Origin: CAVVJA01 sp963809815
Lineage (GTDB): Bacteria; Actinomycetota; Actinomycetes; Mycobacteriales; Jatrophihabitantaceae
Reading direction: 5' to 3'
Assembly (NCBI GenBank): GCA_963809815.1
Contig: CAWELM010000025.1
Location: forward strand, 310,001-374,000
DNA: 64,000 nt
Shown: piece after piece, positions 33,546-41,873 of the stretch
Position numbering within the stretch: the first letter of the stretch is position 1
Layout of the letters: each line of letters opens with the position of its first letter
Translations under genes and position numbers: made by a program
Notes under the pieces: generated by a model
Database searches by the model: none
Told to the model about the DNA's origin: nothing
What the model saw: the letters and a program-made list of their open reading frames with translations, nothing else

Positions 33546-35117
33546 TCAGTCAACTGCGAGCAAGCCGTGGCGTACTGCGAAGAGGCTCGCTCCGGCACGG
33601 TTCGAGGTGCCGATCTTGGCGTAGATGTGTTCTGTATGGTTGCGCGCAGTCTTAGGTGCGATCACCAATCGGGCCGCGATCTGCTTGCTCGAAAATCCAC
33701 GGGCAAGCAGCCTGAGCACGTCCACCTCGCGTTCGGTCAGCCGAGCCGGGCCGTCCGGTCTACGTGCCAGCCGGTGCCCGGCTGCGGCGAGCACCGCCTC
33801 AACAGACGGTCCGTCCAGCCGCCCCGCGTTCACCTCATCTCGCAGTTGTCGTGCGGCATCGTCGGGAGAAAGTGCCTCCCGATACGGACGGGGCTCGCGC
33901 ATGGACTGGTAGGCGTCGCCAGCGGCAAGAATCCGAGCGGGCCGGGAGATCGCGATGCCCGACAGGCCGCGTGGATAGCCCGAACCGTCGAGCCGCTCAC
34001 GGTGTTGCACCGCAATCTCACCGAGCGGTGCAAGCGCCGCCGACTGATGCAGGATCCGCTCCGTCAGGTAGGGGTACATACGTATGCGTTCCCACTCACC
34101 CGTCCCGAGCGGCCCAGGCTTGTCCCAGATCGAGTTCGACACACCGAGCCGTCCGAGACAATGGACGAGCGCCGCCCGACGGAGAACCCGGCTCTCGTCT
34201 TCGGCCATGCCGAGCTGCGTCGCAGCCCCCGTCACGAGCTCGGCGACCGCCCGGGCATGCCCCAACGTGTATGGCGACTTCAGATCGACGAAGTCCGCGA
34301 TGGCCAGGAGCGCCTCATCGATGTCGTCGCCTACGAGCCGCATACCGAGCGCGGGTTCGGCATCCACGACCGTCTGCCAGGTGCGAGTTCCGTCCAGGTT
34401 GGACAGCAACTCGTCTGCGTGCGCACAGAAGAACGTCGTCAGCTCCGGGTCGAACTGCGATCCGCGGCGCTTTCGGGCAAGCGCTAAGGCCGCGCCCGTT
34501 CCACCAACGCGGTGTGCGACCTCGACATATTCGGCGAGTTGAGTTAGCCGGGCCGCCAAGGGAATCTGCTCGCCGGCCAGCTCGCCGGGCCAGCCCTTAC
34601 CGTCCCATCGTTCGTAGGAGGCGCCGACCGCCTCACACACAGCATCGTCGAGCTTCAATTGGCGAGCCAGCGATTGCGCAATCTCCGAGTGCGTATGGAT
34701 CATTGTGTCCAGGTCGTGGTGCCCACGCATGGCGAACTCCAGCCCGACCCGGAAGCGGTGCAACGGCGGATTCCCTGCACCAATTAGGCGCATGCTGGCA
34801 GCGGCGCCGCGCACGCTGCGCATGTTGTGGGTGTACTTCGACGACTTCAGGGTGATGTCATCGCCGAACCACTTGGCCTGTTCGTGCGCGTCGGAGTGGC
34901 AGCCGACATTGACGAGCAGCGCGGTGTAATAAACGACCAATCGATCTTCATCGCTCATGCCGCGGAGTTCGGCCAGCCGAAGCGAAATCTGGCACTGACG
35001 AAGCACGTGTTCCATCGGCTGACCGAAGCCGAGGTCAACCCCGAGCGAGAGCGCGGCCACGAGTTCGGCGAGGCGGACCTCGCTGGTGCTGGCAGCCCGA
35101 GCTTGCGTATGACCCAC
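33546..35117 (-). CDS. Tandem HD-GYP-like domains with C-terminal LuxR helix-turn-helix
   Basis: 523 residues from GTG 35117 (GGAGG 10 nt upstream); ATG 35147 is the alternative. Two HD-GYP-like repeats are visible. The first (about 15-260) includes ERWDGKGWPGELAGEQIPLA. The second (about 270-440) includes ALVHCLGRLGVSNSIWDKP, then QHRERLDGSGYPRGL. In the second, the usual HD pair reads His-Cys, and the first shows VNVGCH, so metal binding and c-di-GMP hydrolysis are doubtful. Residues 455-520 are a LuxR HTH (LTEREVDVLRLLARGFSSKQIA). The protein could sense a nucleotide with inactive phosphodiesterase domains and act as a transcription factor. This is inference. Confidence 0.82.
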   Translation of the reverse strand: MGHTQARAASTSEVRLAELVAALSLGVDLGFGQPMEHVLRQCQISLRLAELRGMSDEDRLVVYYTALLVNVGCHSDAHEQAKWFGDDITLKSSKYTHNMRSVRGAAASMRLIGAGNPPLHRFRVGLEFAMRGHHDLDTMIHTHSEIAQSLARQLKLDDAVCEAVGASYERWDGKGWPGELAGEQIPLAARLTQLAEYVEVAHRVGGTGAALALARKRRGSQFDPELTTFFCAHADELLSNLDGTRTWQTVVDAEPALGMRLVGDDIDEALLAIADFVDLKSPYTLGHARAVAELVTGAATQLGMAEDESRVLRRAALVHCLGRLGVSNSIWDKPGPLGTGEWERIRMYPYLTERILHQSAALAPLGEIAVQHRERLDGSGYPRGLSGIAISRPARILAAGDAYQSMREPRPYREALSPDDAARQLRDEVNAGRLDGPSVEAVLAAAGHRLARRPDGPARLTEREVDVLRLLARGFSSKQIAARLVIAPKTARNHTEHIYAKIGTSNRAGASLFAVRHGLLAVD

Positions 35118-35182
35118 GGGCCGCCACCTCCGGCGCAGCATCTGCACTCATCCGATAGGCAGACGGTACGCCGGACCGAGCG

Positions 35183-35560
35183 TCAAGTCGCTTGGAGCTG
35201 CTGCAGGTTGCGCATGATGGCCGCCTCTGTCGCTTTTAGCTCCTCCGTAGGGCTGAACTGCGTCAGTTGGGTGCCGACCTCATACGTCGGGACGTGACCT
35301 GGCGGCATGTAGAAGGCTTCGCCGGCGGCCACGGTGTCCTCGTTGCCGTCGGCGTAGCGCACGGTCATACTGCCCGAGTTGACAACACCCCAATGCGGGC
35401 ACTGGCACGCGTCGCCGGGTAGGCCTCTGAGCATCCGCGACATGTCGACCGGTTCCTTGACGGTCAAGAAGTCGACGGTGTAACCGCCGAGGTCGGTCGT
35501 GCCGACCTCAACGATCCCGTGGTCGACCAGCTCGGTGTTGCTAGGTGACGCGTTCGGCAT
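35183..35560 (-). CDS. Small cupin-domain protein
   Basis: 125 residues from ATG 35560, with AGGAGG 6 nt upstream. The single cupin barrel includes CQCPHWGVVNSGSMTVRYADG and GEAFYMPPGHVPTYE. The metal triad is reduced: His in PHWG and His in PGHVP remain but the classical HxH pair is not complete, so it may bind rather than turn over ligand. It is the downstream neighbour of the HD/LuxR gene region on the same strand, but that gene starts 66 bp below, so a unit cupin then HD-GYP/LuxR is possible. Confidence 0.78.
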   Translation of the reverse strand: MPNASPSNTELVDHGIVEVGTTDLGGYTVDFLTVKEPVDMSRMLRGLPGDACQCPHWGVVNSGSMTVRYADGNEDTVAAGEAFYMPPGHVPTYEVGTQLTQFSPTEELKATEAAIMRNLQQLQAT

Positions 35561-35898
35561 TGTGCCTCCTCGCTTCGTCGGATCCGAGGATCGATCCGTT
35601 CGATGGAAACGCTAGGGATCCTGCGACGAAGAGGCATGAGGCATCTGCCTCATCTTCGGCTATCGCTCAGCTCAGCCCCGCTCACGCTGGCTCGAGGCCG
35701 TGCGCAAAGCGTATGCAAGCGGGATGAACCTAACCCGCTCTATCCCGGCCCCTACATAGCGCGCTCGGCGTCACCGACGACGATCCGGTCGATGTCCCGA
35801 TACGGTGAGACAGCAGCTCGCCATCGGGGTAACCGGCAGATTTCCTCGTAGCGCCGTTGGATGTTCGATCACCTGCGAGAACGCAAATGACCTCGGAT
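35561..35898. other. Gap holding a small hairpin upstream of the cupin gene
   Basis: No gene is credible here. ATGAGGC (35636-35642) and GCCTCAT (35647-35653) form a 7-bp stem with a 4-nt loop about 80 bp upstream of the cupin start, which could be a regulatory or transcript-leader element. The rest, up to the TetR stop, shows nothing notable. Confidence 0.35.
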
Positions 35899-36555
35899 TC
35901 AGCGCCGGCCGCCGCGGCGGCTGCCATTGGTTTGTCGAGCCCCGGCGTGGGCGGCGGTTGTTGCATCCGAGTTGCGTCGTACTGACGTGGTGGCCGAGAC
36001 GTGGCTGAAGTGCGCCTGCACTGCGGCGGTGGTGCGAGCCACGTCACTGGTAGCAAGCAGGTCGAGGAGCGCGCCACGAAGCACGGCAAGCAGGAGGGTT
36101 CGCTCGGCGGCCCCCCGAGCGGTGCGACGCAACCGCGCGGGCTGCGCGGCGGCGAGAATATCCAGCCAGTCGTTAACGGTGCGCTGCGCAAAGTCGGCCC
36201 ACGGGCCAGCAGGATGCACCAGGGAGCGGGTATATCCCTCGGCCCATAATGTCAGCAACCGCCGGTGATCCGGGTGAGTCAGCCAGCGCCACACCCGCTG
36301 ACCGACCTCGGCCAATCCGCCGCCGATGTCCACATCCGACAACATGGCCAGTTCATCGGCGCGGGCGCGGGCCAGCAGGGCCTGCACCAGGTCGTCCTTG
36401 CTGCCGAACAAGTACAGCAACACCCGCGGGCTGGATCCGATCGCTTCGGCCAGCGGTCGCAGCGACAGCTCGGTCAGCCCACGCTCGATGACATAGTCGT
36501 AGGCGGCATCCAACAACTGCCGCTTGCGGGCAGAGTCCGGCCGCGCGGCGCTCAT
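35899..36555 (-). CDS. TetR-family transcriptional regulator
   Basis: 218 residues from ATG 36555. The N-terminal HTH is ARKRQLLDAAYDYVIERGLT followed by LSLRPLAEAIGSSPRVLLYLFGSKDDLVQA, a clear TetR domain. The C-terminal ligand domain is not diagnostic. The start overlaps the stop of the upstream GNAT gene (ATGA, 36552-36555), so the two are translated together. The regulator probably controls this pair. The last 30 residues are polar and basic. Confidence 0.88.
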   Translation of the reverse strand: MSAARPDSARKRQLLDAAYDYVIERGLTELSLRPLAEAIGSSPRVLLYLFGSKDDLVQALLARARADELAMLSDVDIGGGLAEVGQRVWRWLTHPDHRRLLTLWAEGYTRSLVHPAGPWADFAQRTVNDWLDILAAAQPARLRRTARGAAERTLLLAVLRGALLDLLATSDVARTTAAVQAHFSHVSATTSVRRNSDATTAAHAGARQTNGSRRGGRR

Positions 36556-37112
36556 TCACGACTTCCAGCATCGACGGACCGCTCATCCGAGCCTGGCACC
36601 GATATTCCGTTCCCCGCTGGCTGGCGCAGATCCAGCTCGTAGTGCTGACCGACCAGATCCGCACCGAAGCTGTGGTGCTGCTGCTGGTTGACGAGCTGAA
36701 AGCCAGCCGCCAGGTAGATCCTGCGGGCAGCCACCAGGGGGTCATTGGTCCACAGCACGATGCGCCGGTACCCGACGCGCCGGGCGAACTGGATGCACCT
36801 CTCAACCAGTCGAGTGCCCAAGCCGAGGCCCCGGCCATCAGGGTGAACCAGCAAGATCCGCAGCTGGGCCGTGTCATCGTCTCGTGCGACCAGGAACACA
36901 CAACCGAGGCGGCGGTCATCCACCGCAGCGATCCACGCCCTCTCCCGAGCCGGATCGTGCCCGGCCGCGTAATCGGCCACGATACGTGCCACCAACGCCT
37001 CGAACTCGATATTCCAGCCAAACTCGGAGGCATACACCTCGCCATGGGCCATCACTACCCAGCCCAGATCACCCGGCTCCCCCAGCGCCCTGATCACCGT
37101 GTCGACCATCAC
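36552..37112 (-). CDS. GNAT-family N-acetyltransferase
   Basis: 186 residues from ATG 37112 (or the next ATG, 37109). The acetyl-CoA motif is LLVHPDGRGLGLGTRLVERC, followed by RIVLWTNDPLVAARRIYLAAGF. The N-terminal EFGWNIEFEALVARIVADY resembles GNATs that occur fused to MarR regulators; here it is instead coupled to a TetR gene by an ATGA overlap. The acceptor substrate is unknown; self-resistance or detoxification is possible. Confidence 0.85.
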   Translation of the reverse strand: MMVDTVIRALGEPGDLGWVVMAHGEVYASEFGWNIEFEALVARIVADYAAGHDPARERAWIAAVDDRRLGCVFLVARDDDTAQLRILLVHPDGRGLGLGTRLVERCIQFARRVGYRRIVLWTNDPLVAARRIYLAAGFQLVNQQQHHSFGADLVGQHYELDLRQPAGNGISVPGSDERSVDAGSRE

Positions 37113-37384
37113 CGATCAAGCTCCCGAATCACTGACACGACTGTTTCAGTAGCAGCATAGCTCCTGCCATCCACGCCGCCATCCGCGCCGACGAACGAAG
37201 CAGTTCCCCCTGCATGGACGAGCCCCTGTTGGAGAATCAGTCGTTGATCTAAATTCGTGGCGTCCCTTTGCCGCATTGGGGAAAGTCGCTCTCATCATTG
37301 AGCCACGAACGTCGAATGTCGCGGCTGCTCTTCATCGAAGGGCGATTGCTTTACCGCGTACGGCGTAACCGGCACACTGTGCAG

Positions 37385-38767
37385 GTGCCCCACGAGAACT
37401 CAAAGGCGGCCTACGAACGCCTGCGCGCAGCCCACTTGAGTGCGGTACAGGCCTCCGTCGAAGATCACGTGACGCGACTCGATTGGCCGCACCAACGAAT
37501 CGAGGACTATCAGACGGCGAAACTCCGATCATTGCTGGGGTTCGCCCGCGAGCGCTCGCCGTTCCACGCGGCCCGGATGGCCGACATTGACCCGGCGACG
37601 GCGACGATCGAGGATCTCGCCCGGCTGCCGCCGATGGCGAAACAGGAGGCGCAGGAGGACTGGGACGCGATTATCACAATCCCCGATATCGACCGCGCCG
37701 GCGCCGAGCGAGTACTGGCCCAGCAGCGCTGGTTCTCCTACACGCCCGCCGGACTCCAGGTGTTCAGCTCAGGCGGCTCGAGTGGTGTGCGCGGCGTGTA
37801 CGTATGGGATTGGGAGCAGTTCGTAACGCTCGCCTGTCTCGCCTGGCGGTGGCAGGTACGGGCCGACCGAGCTTCTGGGTCAGGCCTGGGCCGGACCCGT
37901 TTGGCCGTGCTCGAGGCCGGCGAGCCGCCACACGCCAGCACACCGCTGTTCGATGTCGCGACTGGGCCGTTGATGGACACCATCGTGATCCCAGCCGCAG
38001 CGCCGTTCGACCAGGTGTTGCGAGCAGTGACGGACGCACAGCCGACCCATCTCGTGGGTTACGCATCGGTGATCGGACGTCTTGCTCGCGCCGCGATCGC
38101 GGGTGACCTCGACATCCGGCCGGTTCGGGTGAGCACGAACTCCGAACCGCTGAGCGAGGAGGACCGCGAGGCGATCGGCACCGCCTGGACCGTGCCGGTC
38201 CACAACCTCTGGGGCTCGACCGAAATCGGAGTTCAGGCTGTCGGCTGCGGCCAGGGCGATGGCCTTCACATCTGCGAGGACGAGGTGATCCTCGAGCGGG
38301 TCGATACCGCTGGGCGGCCAGTCGGACCGGATGAGCCGGCCGCACGTACGCTCGCGACCGGGCTGGCCGGCCGCACGTTCCCGTTCATTCGCTATGACCT
38401 CGGCGACGAGGTCACGCTGCTGCCCGGACGCTGCGAATGCGGCAGTTCGATGGTGCGCGTTGCCGACATCGCTGGACGGCGTGACGACGACTTCCGCTAC
38501 GGCGCACGAATGGTCCCGGCGAGTGCGTTTCGCTACGTACTGGGCACCGACCCGATGATCTCGGAATACCAGGTCCAGCAGACTGCGGACGGGGCCGACG
38601 TGCTCGTTGTCGGATCGCCTGATGCATCTGCGGTCGCTTTCGCGCTGGTCTCGTCGTTGCGCCGGTTTGGGCTATCGAATCCTGACATCAACGTCGTTGT
38701 TGTTACCGAGATCCCGCGTCACGCCGCCACAGGCAAGCTCAAGCGATTCATTGCGCGAACCGAATAA
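37385..38767 (+). CDS. Phenylacetate-CoA ligase/F390 synthetase-like adenylate-forming enzyme
   Basis: 460 residues from GTG 37385; in-frame starts at 37268 (TTG) and 37316 (ATG) give Arg-rich leaders. The family N-terminus YERLRAAHLSAVQA precedes SLLGFARERSPFHAARM. The P-loop-like motif is VFSSGGSSGVRGVYVWD. LWGSTEIGVQAVGC and FIRYDLGDEVTLLPGRCECG are conserved adenylation motifs, and the C-terminal lid ends near ATGKLKRF with the catalytic Lys. It activates a carboxylate as an acyl-AMP, probably to CoA or an amine. The substrate is unknown. A dyad operator lies between it and the MBL gene downstream. Confidence 0.82.
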   Translation: MPHENSKAAYERLRAAHLSAVQASVEDHVTRLDWPHQRIEDYQTAKLRSLLGFARERSPFHAARMADIDPATATIEDLARLPPMAKQEAQEDWDAIITIPDIDRAGAERVLAQQRWFSYTPAGLQVFSSGGSSGVRGVYVWDWEQFVTLACLAWRWQVRADRASGSGLGRTRLAVLEAGEPPHASTPLFDVATGPLMDTIVIPAAAPFDQVLRAVTDAQPTHLVGYASVIGRLARAAIAGDLDIRPVRVSTNSEPLSEEDREAIGTAWTVPVHNLWGSTEIGVQAVGCGQGDGLHICEDEVILERVDTAGRPVGPDEPAARTLATGLAGRTFPFIRYDLGDEVTLLPGRCECGSSMVRVADIAGRRDDDFRYGARMVPASAFRYVLGTDPMISEYQVQQTADGADVLVVGSPDASAVAFALVSSLRRFGLSNPDINVVVVTEIPRHAATGKLKRFIARTE

Positions 38768-38801
38768 GCCAGATGGTCGCCGGGAAGAGGAGTACGCCAG
38801 A

Positions 38802-38849
38802 AACGGTATGCATATACCGTGGCCGGAGCCGCGGAATATGCATACCGTT
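38802..38849. promoter_or_regulatory. Perfect 14-bp inverted repeat upstream of the MBL gene
   Basis: AACGGTATGCATAT (38802-38815) is mirrored exactly by ATATGCATACCGTT (38836-38849) with a 20-bp spacer. The arms contain the self-complementary core ATGCAT. The left arm also reads into a local palindrome with the bases after it (CGGTAT..ATACCG). It lies 34 bp before GTG 38883 and after the ligase stop at 38767, the place for an operator or a hairpin. AT-rich cores in this GC-rich DNA favour a protein-binding site. Confidence 0.6.
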
Positions 38850-38882
38850 CGGCGCATCGGACGCGGTTGGGGAGGTAGCAAG

Positions 38883-39746
38883 GTGAACCTGAACTACGAC
38901 GTGTTCTCCGTCGACCCCAAGCCGATCCCGAGCCAGATTCCGGGGTTCGAGCAGGCAGTCGGCCAGGCGACGTGGCCACCTTCCACGTCAACCCTGATCT
39001 GGAGTGATGACGGCGGCGCATTACTGGTCGACTGCCTCATCACGACGACGGAGGCGGCCGCCCTCGCGACGTGGATTCGGTCGCATGGGCGCGAACTCGA
39101 GTACGTCTACATCACTCACCCGCACGCGGATCATCTGCTGGGCCTGCCGCTCGTGCTGGACGCGTACCCGAACGCCAAGCCGGTCGCGCTCGCTGAATCG
39201 ATCAGCGCAATGGAAACCCAAGTGTCGCCCGCGTACCTGAACGTGTGGAGCGCATACTTTCCCGGCCAACTGCCAGACCGGCCGGTCGTGCCGACACCAC
39301 TTTCCAGCCCGCGCATCCCCATCGGTGACGAAGTTGCAACCGTGGTCCCGGTCGGAACTACAGACTCAGATCTGTCCACCGTGCTTCATGTCCCGGCCCT
39401 CGGCCTGGTCGTGTCCGGCGATGTGGTTTACAACCAGACCCACATGTGGTTGAGGAGATCCACGCCGGAGTCAAGGGCCAGCTGGAAACGCGCTCTCGAT
39501 GCGGTCGCACAGCTCGACGCGGACAAGATCATCGCTGGACACCGGCATCCGCAAGCAGCAGACGATGCTGCGCAACGCCAGATCGAGGAGAGTCGCCAAT
39601 ACATCGCGGACTTCGAAGCTGCGTTGGCTCGAAGCTCCGCCCCCCTCGAGCTGATCGACCGAATGATGGCGATCCACGGGGACCGGGCCAACCCCTACAC
39701 GCTTTGGGTTGCGGCGTATGACCTTCTTGGCGAGAAGCCTGCCTAG
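38883..39746 (+). CDS. MBL-fold metallohydrolase
   Basis: 287 residues from GTG 38883, with GGAGG 7 nt upstream; an upstream ATG (38838) lies inside the inverted repeat. Metal motif YITHPHADHLLG is HxHxDH. Asp in VVSGDVVYN and His in IIAGHRHPQ complete the set, while the usual middle His before GD is replaced in VPVGTTDSDLSTVLHV. The substrate is unknown. It follows the adenylate-forming ligase and is preceded by a strong dyad, so it is probably separately controlled. Confidence 0.82.
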   Translation: MNLNYDVFSVDPKPIPSQIPGFEQAVGQATWPPSTSTLIWSDDGGALLVDCLITTTEAAALATWIRSHGRELEYVYITHPHADHLLGLPLVLDAYPNAKPVALAESISAMETQVSPAYLNVWSAYFPGQLPDRPVVPTPLSSPRIPIGDEVATVVPVGTTDSDLSTVLHVPALGLVVSGDVVYNQTHMWLRRSTPESRASWKRALDAVAQLDADKIIAGHRHPQAADDAAQRQIEESRQYIADFEAALARSSAPLELIDRMMAIHGDRANPYTLWVAAYDLLGEKPA

Positions 39747-39952
39747 TCCCGAGCTGGGCTGCTGGCCAGACACACCGTCGCCACCACTGCCCGTGATCTT
39801 CGGCTCAGTCTCGCGGCGAGATATCCCCAAGATCATCACCAGTTGATCTCCATCCGCCGTCGCTACCTCGGTCTTGGACGTAATGGCTTCTGGCGATGTC
39901 TCCAAGATCGCCAGCTGGTATCGCCACCTGGTGACACTCCGTAGCGGGGTCT

Positions 39953-39986
39953 AGCCACACAGTGCCGGCTGTGGCACGGTGTGGCT
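39953..39986. terminator. Imperfect 14-bp stem-loop before the M28 peptidase gene
   Basis: AGCCACACAGTGCC (39953-39966) and GGCACGGTGTGGCT (39973-39986) pair with a single mismatch around a 6-nt loop. It could end transcription of the MBL gene or act as a leader element of the M28 gene, whose start lies 50 bp further on. Confidence 0.45.
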
Positions 39987-40035
39987 TATTAACGGATTGG
40001 CGACGAATGTCGCCGGTTTGATGGGTGGTGATCGA

Positions 40036-41724
40036 ATGTCACAACGTCCGTGGCGATTGCCCCGTGTGTGGCTGGTGTCCGTCGCAGTCGCGGCTCTCAC
40101 CGTCGCCGTCGCAACTGCGGCCCCGGCCGGCGCGCAGCCGTCGGCCGCAACCGGGGCGAACCCGCCTGCGGGAGTGCCCAGCTCGAACGGATGCGCGAAT
40201 CGGGTCAACAACACGCCGGAAAAGTTGTTGCCATGTATCCGGACCGACGATCTCTGGAATCACATGAAGGCGTTCCAGGCGATCGCTGACGCCAATCCCG
40301 GTCCAGACGGACACGCCTCGCGCAACTCGGGCGAGCCGGGTTACAAGGCATCGGTGGACTATGTCGCCAAGCTGATGCGAGAAGCCGGATACGACGTCAC
40401 GATCCAGACGTACAAGTTCTTCTACTTCGCGTTCACCGCGATCCCGGTGTTCCAGGAGGAGTCGCCGATCGCACACACCTACACGGTCGTGGACGATTGG
40501 AACCCGGGCCAGGCCACCGGAACCGCGACCGCTGCACTTCAGCCGGCGGGCGGCATCGTCATACCGCCGACTCCGACGTCGAGTTCGACGAGCGGCTGCA
40601 CGGCCGCTGACTTCAACCCCGCCACCATGTCCGGTCACATTGCGCTGATCCAGCGCGGGGGATGCAACTACGGTGTCAAGGTCCTGAACGCGCAAGCCGC
40701 CGGTGCCACTGGTGTGATCATCTTTAACGAGGGCAACCCCGGGCGCACGGGCGTAATCGCAGGCAGCTTGCTCGATGCCCAGAACAACCGGATCGTTCCG
40801 ACCATCCCAGTTGCCTTCACGTCGTTCGCTACCGGCACTGACCTGCTCGACCAGGCCCAGAGTGGCACAGCACCGGTGATGAACATCGACGTCAAGGCGG
40901 TCGTCGACCCGAACCGCGACGACTACAACGTCATCGCCGACTCCAAGGGCGGCGACCCGAACCACGTCGTCGTCGTCGACGCGCACCTCGATGCGATTTA
41001 CGGCGCGGGCATGCTCGACAACGCGTCCGGCTCGGCGACGATCCTCGACATCGCCCAGATGATGCGGAAGGTCAATCCGCGCAACAAGCTGCGCTTCATC
41101 TGGTTCGGCGGTGAGGAGCTGGGCGAGTTGGGCTCGGCGGCCTATATCGAGAGCCTCAGCCCGTCCGAGCTCGGCCAGATCGGGTATGACCTCGACGCTG
41201 ACGTAACCGCGACACCGAACTACGACGTCGGCGTGCTCGATCCAGCCGCAGTCGACTTCTTCACCCGGACCGTCTCCACGGAGTTCCCGCCGCAGGTCTA
41301 TGAGCCGTCGAAGGTCGCGCGGGACCAGGGGATCGACTACTTCAACTCGATCGGGCTCAACCACATACTGTTCTCCCCGGTCGGAACGGACGCGGAACAA
41401 TTCAACCTGGCGGGAGTACCCGCGAGCGGGGTACTGACCGGGCAGGACTGCTGCAAGCCGCAGAGCGACGTTGACCTGTTCGGCGGATCCCTCGGCAACT
41501 TCGAAGGAAACATTCCGAGTTCCGACGGAGGCTGCGTCGACAACCCGTTCCGGTGGTGCGACAACCTCAACAACAACGACCCCAACGTATTGACCTTCAT
41601 GTCGAAGGGATTCGCGAACATGGTGGTCCAGATGGCCTTCGACACGTCGGTGCTTGGCTCAGGCGGAAAGAAGGGAGCTGCGGCGAAAGCGGTGAAGGCC
41701 GGCCAACAAGGCGCAACCCGCTAA
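40036..41724 (+). CDS. Secreted M28-family peptidase with PA domain (paralogue 1)
   Basis: 562 residues from ATG 40036; ATG 40021 is also in frame. Signal peptide to about residue 34 (RLPRVWLVSV...PAGA-QP). A conserved lead GCANRVNNTPEKLL and RNSGEPGYKAS start the catalytic domain; a PA domain (about 180-290, IALIQRGGCNYGVKVLNA) is inserted. Zinc ligands seen are His in DAHLDA, Asp in GAGMLDNASG, Glu pair in WFGGEELG and Asp in LDADVTATPN. The usual last His (YHxxCD in Streptomyces enzymes) is replaced: CVDNPFRWCDN has Phe there. Likely an aminopeptidase-like extracellular enzyme with an altered site. A close paralogue is at 55546-57217. Confidence 0.85.
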   Translation: MSQRPWRLPRVWLVSVAVAALTVAVATAAPAGAQPSAATGANPPAGVPSSNGCANRVNNTPEKLLPCIRTDDLWNHMKAFQAIADANPGPDGHASRNSGEPGYKASVDYVAKLMREAGYDVTIQTYKFFYFAFTAIPVFQEESPIAHTYTVVDDWNPGQATGTATAALQPAGGIVIPPTPTSSSTSGCTAADFNPATMSGHIALIQRGGCNYGVKVLNAQAAGATGVIIFNEGNPGRTGVIAGSLLDAQNNRIVPTIPVAFTSFATGTDLLDQAQSGTAPVMNIDVKAVVDPNRDDYNVIADSKGGDPNHVVVVDAHLDAIYGAGMLDNASGSATILDIAQMMRKVNPRNKLRFIWFGGEELGELGSAAYIESLSPSELGQIGYDLDADVTATPNYDVGVLDPAAVDFFTRTVSTEFPPQVYEPSKVARDQGIDYFNSIGLNHILFSPVGTDAEQFNLAGVPASGVLTGQDCCKPQSDVDLFGGSLGNFEGNIPSSDGGCVDNPFRWCDNLNNNDPNVLTFMSKGFANMVVQMAFDTSVLGSGGKKGAAAKAVKAGQQGATR

Positions 41725-41783
41725 GCACGGAACCATCCGAGCGCCGTGGCGTAGAGCCCGTCGGTCGGACGCCAGAGAATCTC

Positions 41784-41815
41784 ATTGAGTGGCGCGAGAG
41801 ATCGCGCCACTCAAT
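41784..41815. terminator. Strong bidirectional terminator hairpin
   Basis: ATTGAGTGGCGCGA (41784-41797) and TCGCGCCACTCAAT (41802-41815) form a perfect 14-bp stem with a GAGA tetraloop. It lies 60 bp after the M28 stop and 59 bp after the end of the convergent ppk2 gene, so it can serve both transcripts. Confidence 0.8.
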
Positions 41816-41873
41816 CAGTTGAGCGCCATCTAACTGGTGGATGGCGGACGTGACGGCTCAGTGGGCGGTTGTG

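Noticed and set aside
33407..33655. Open frame of 82 codons with a fair ribosome site on the plus strand after the PPOX gene
   Set aside because: It runs into the antisense of the LuxR helix-turn-helix of the convergent gene and its sequence is Arg/Ser/Cys-rich with no family signal. A short real gene limited to 33407-33545 cannot be excluded.
40039..41400. 453-codon frame antisense to the M28 peptidase
   Set aside because: Val/Arg/Asp-rich composition, typical of the mirror frame of a GC-rich gene; no homology signal. The same applies to frames at 12238-13449 and 46371-47495.
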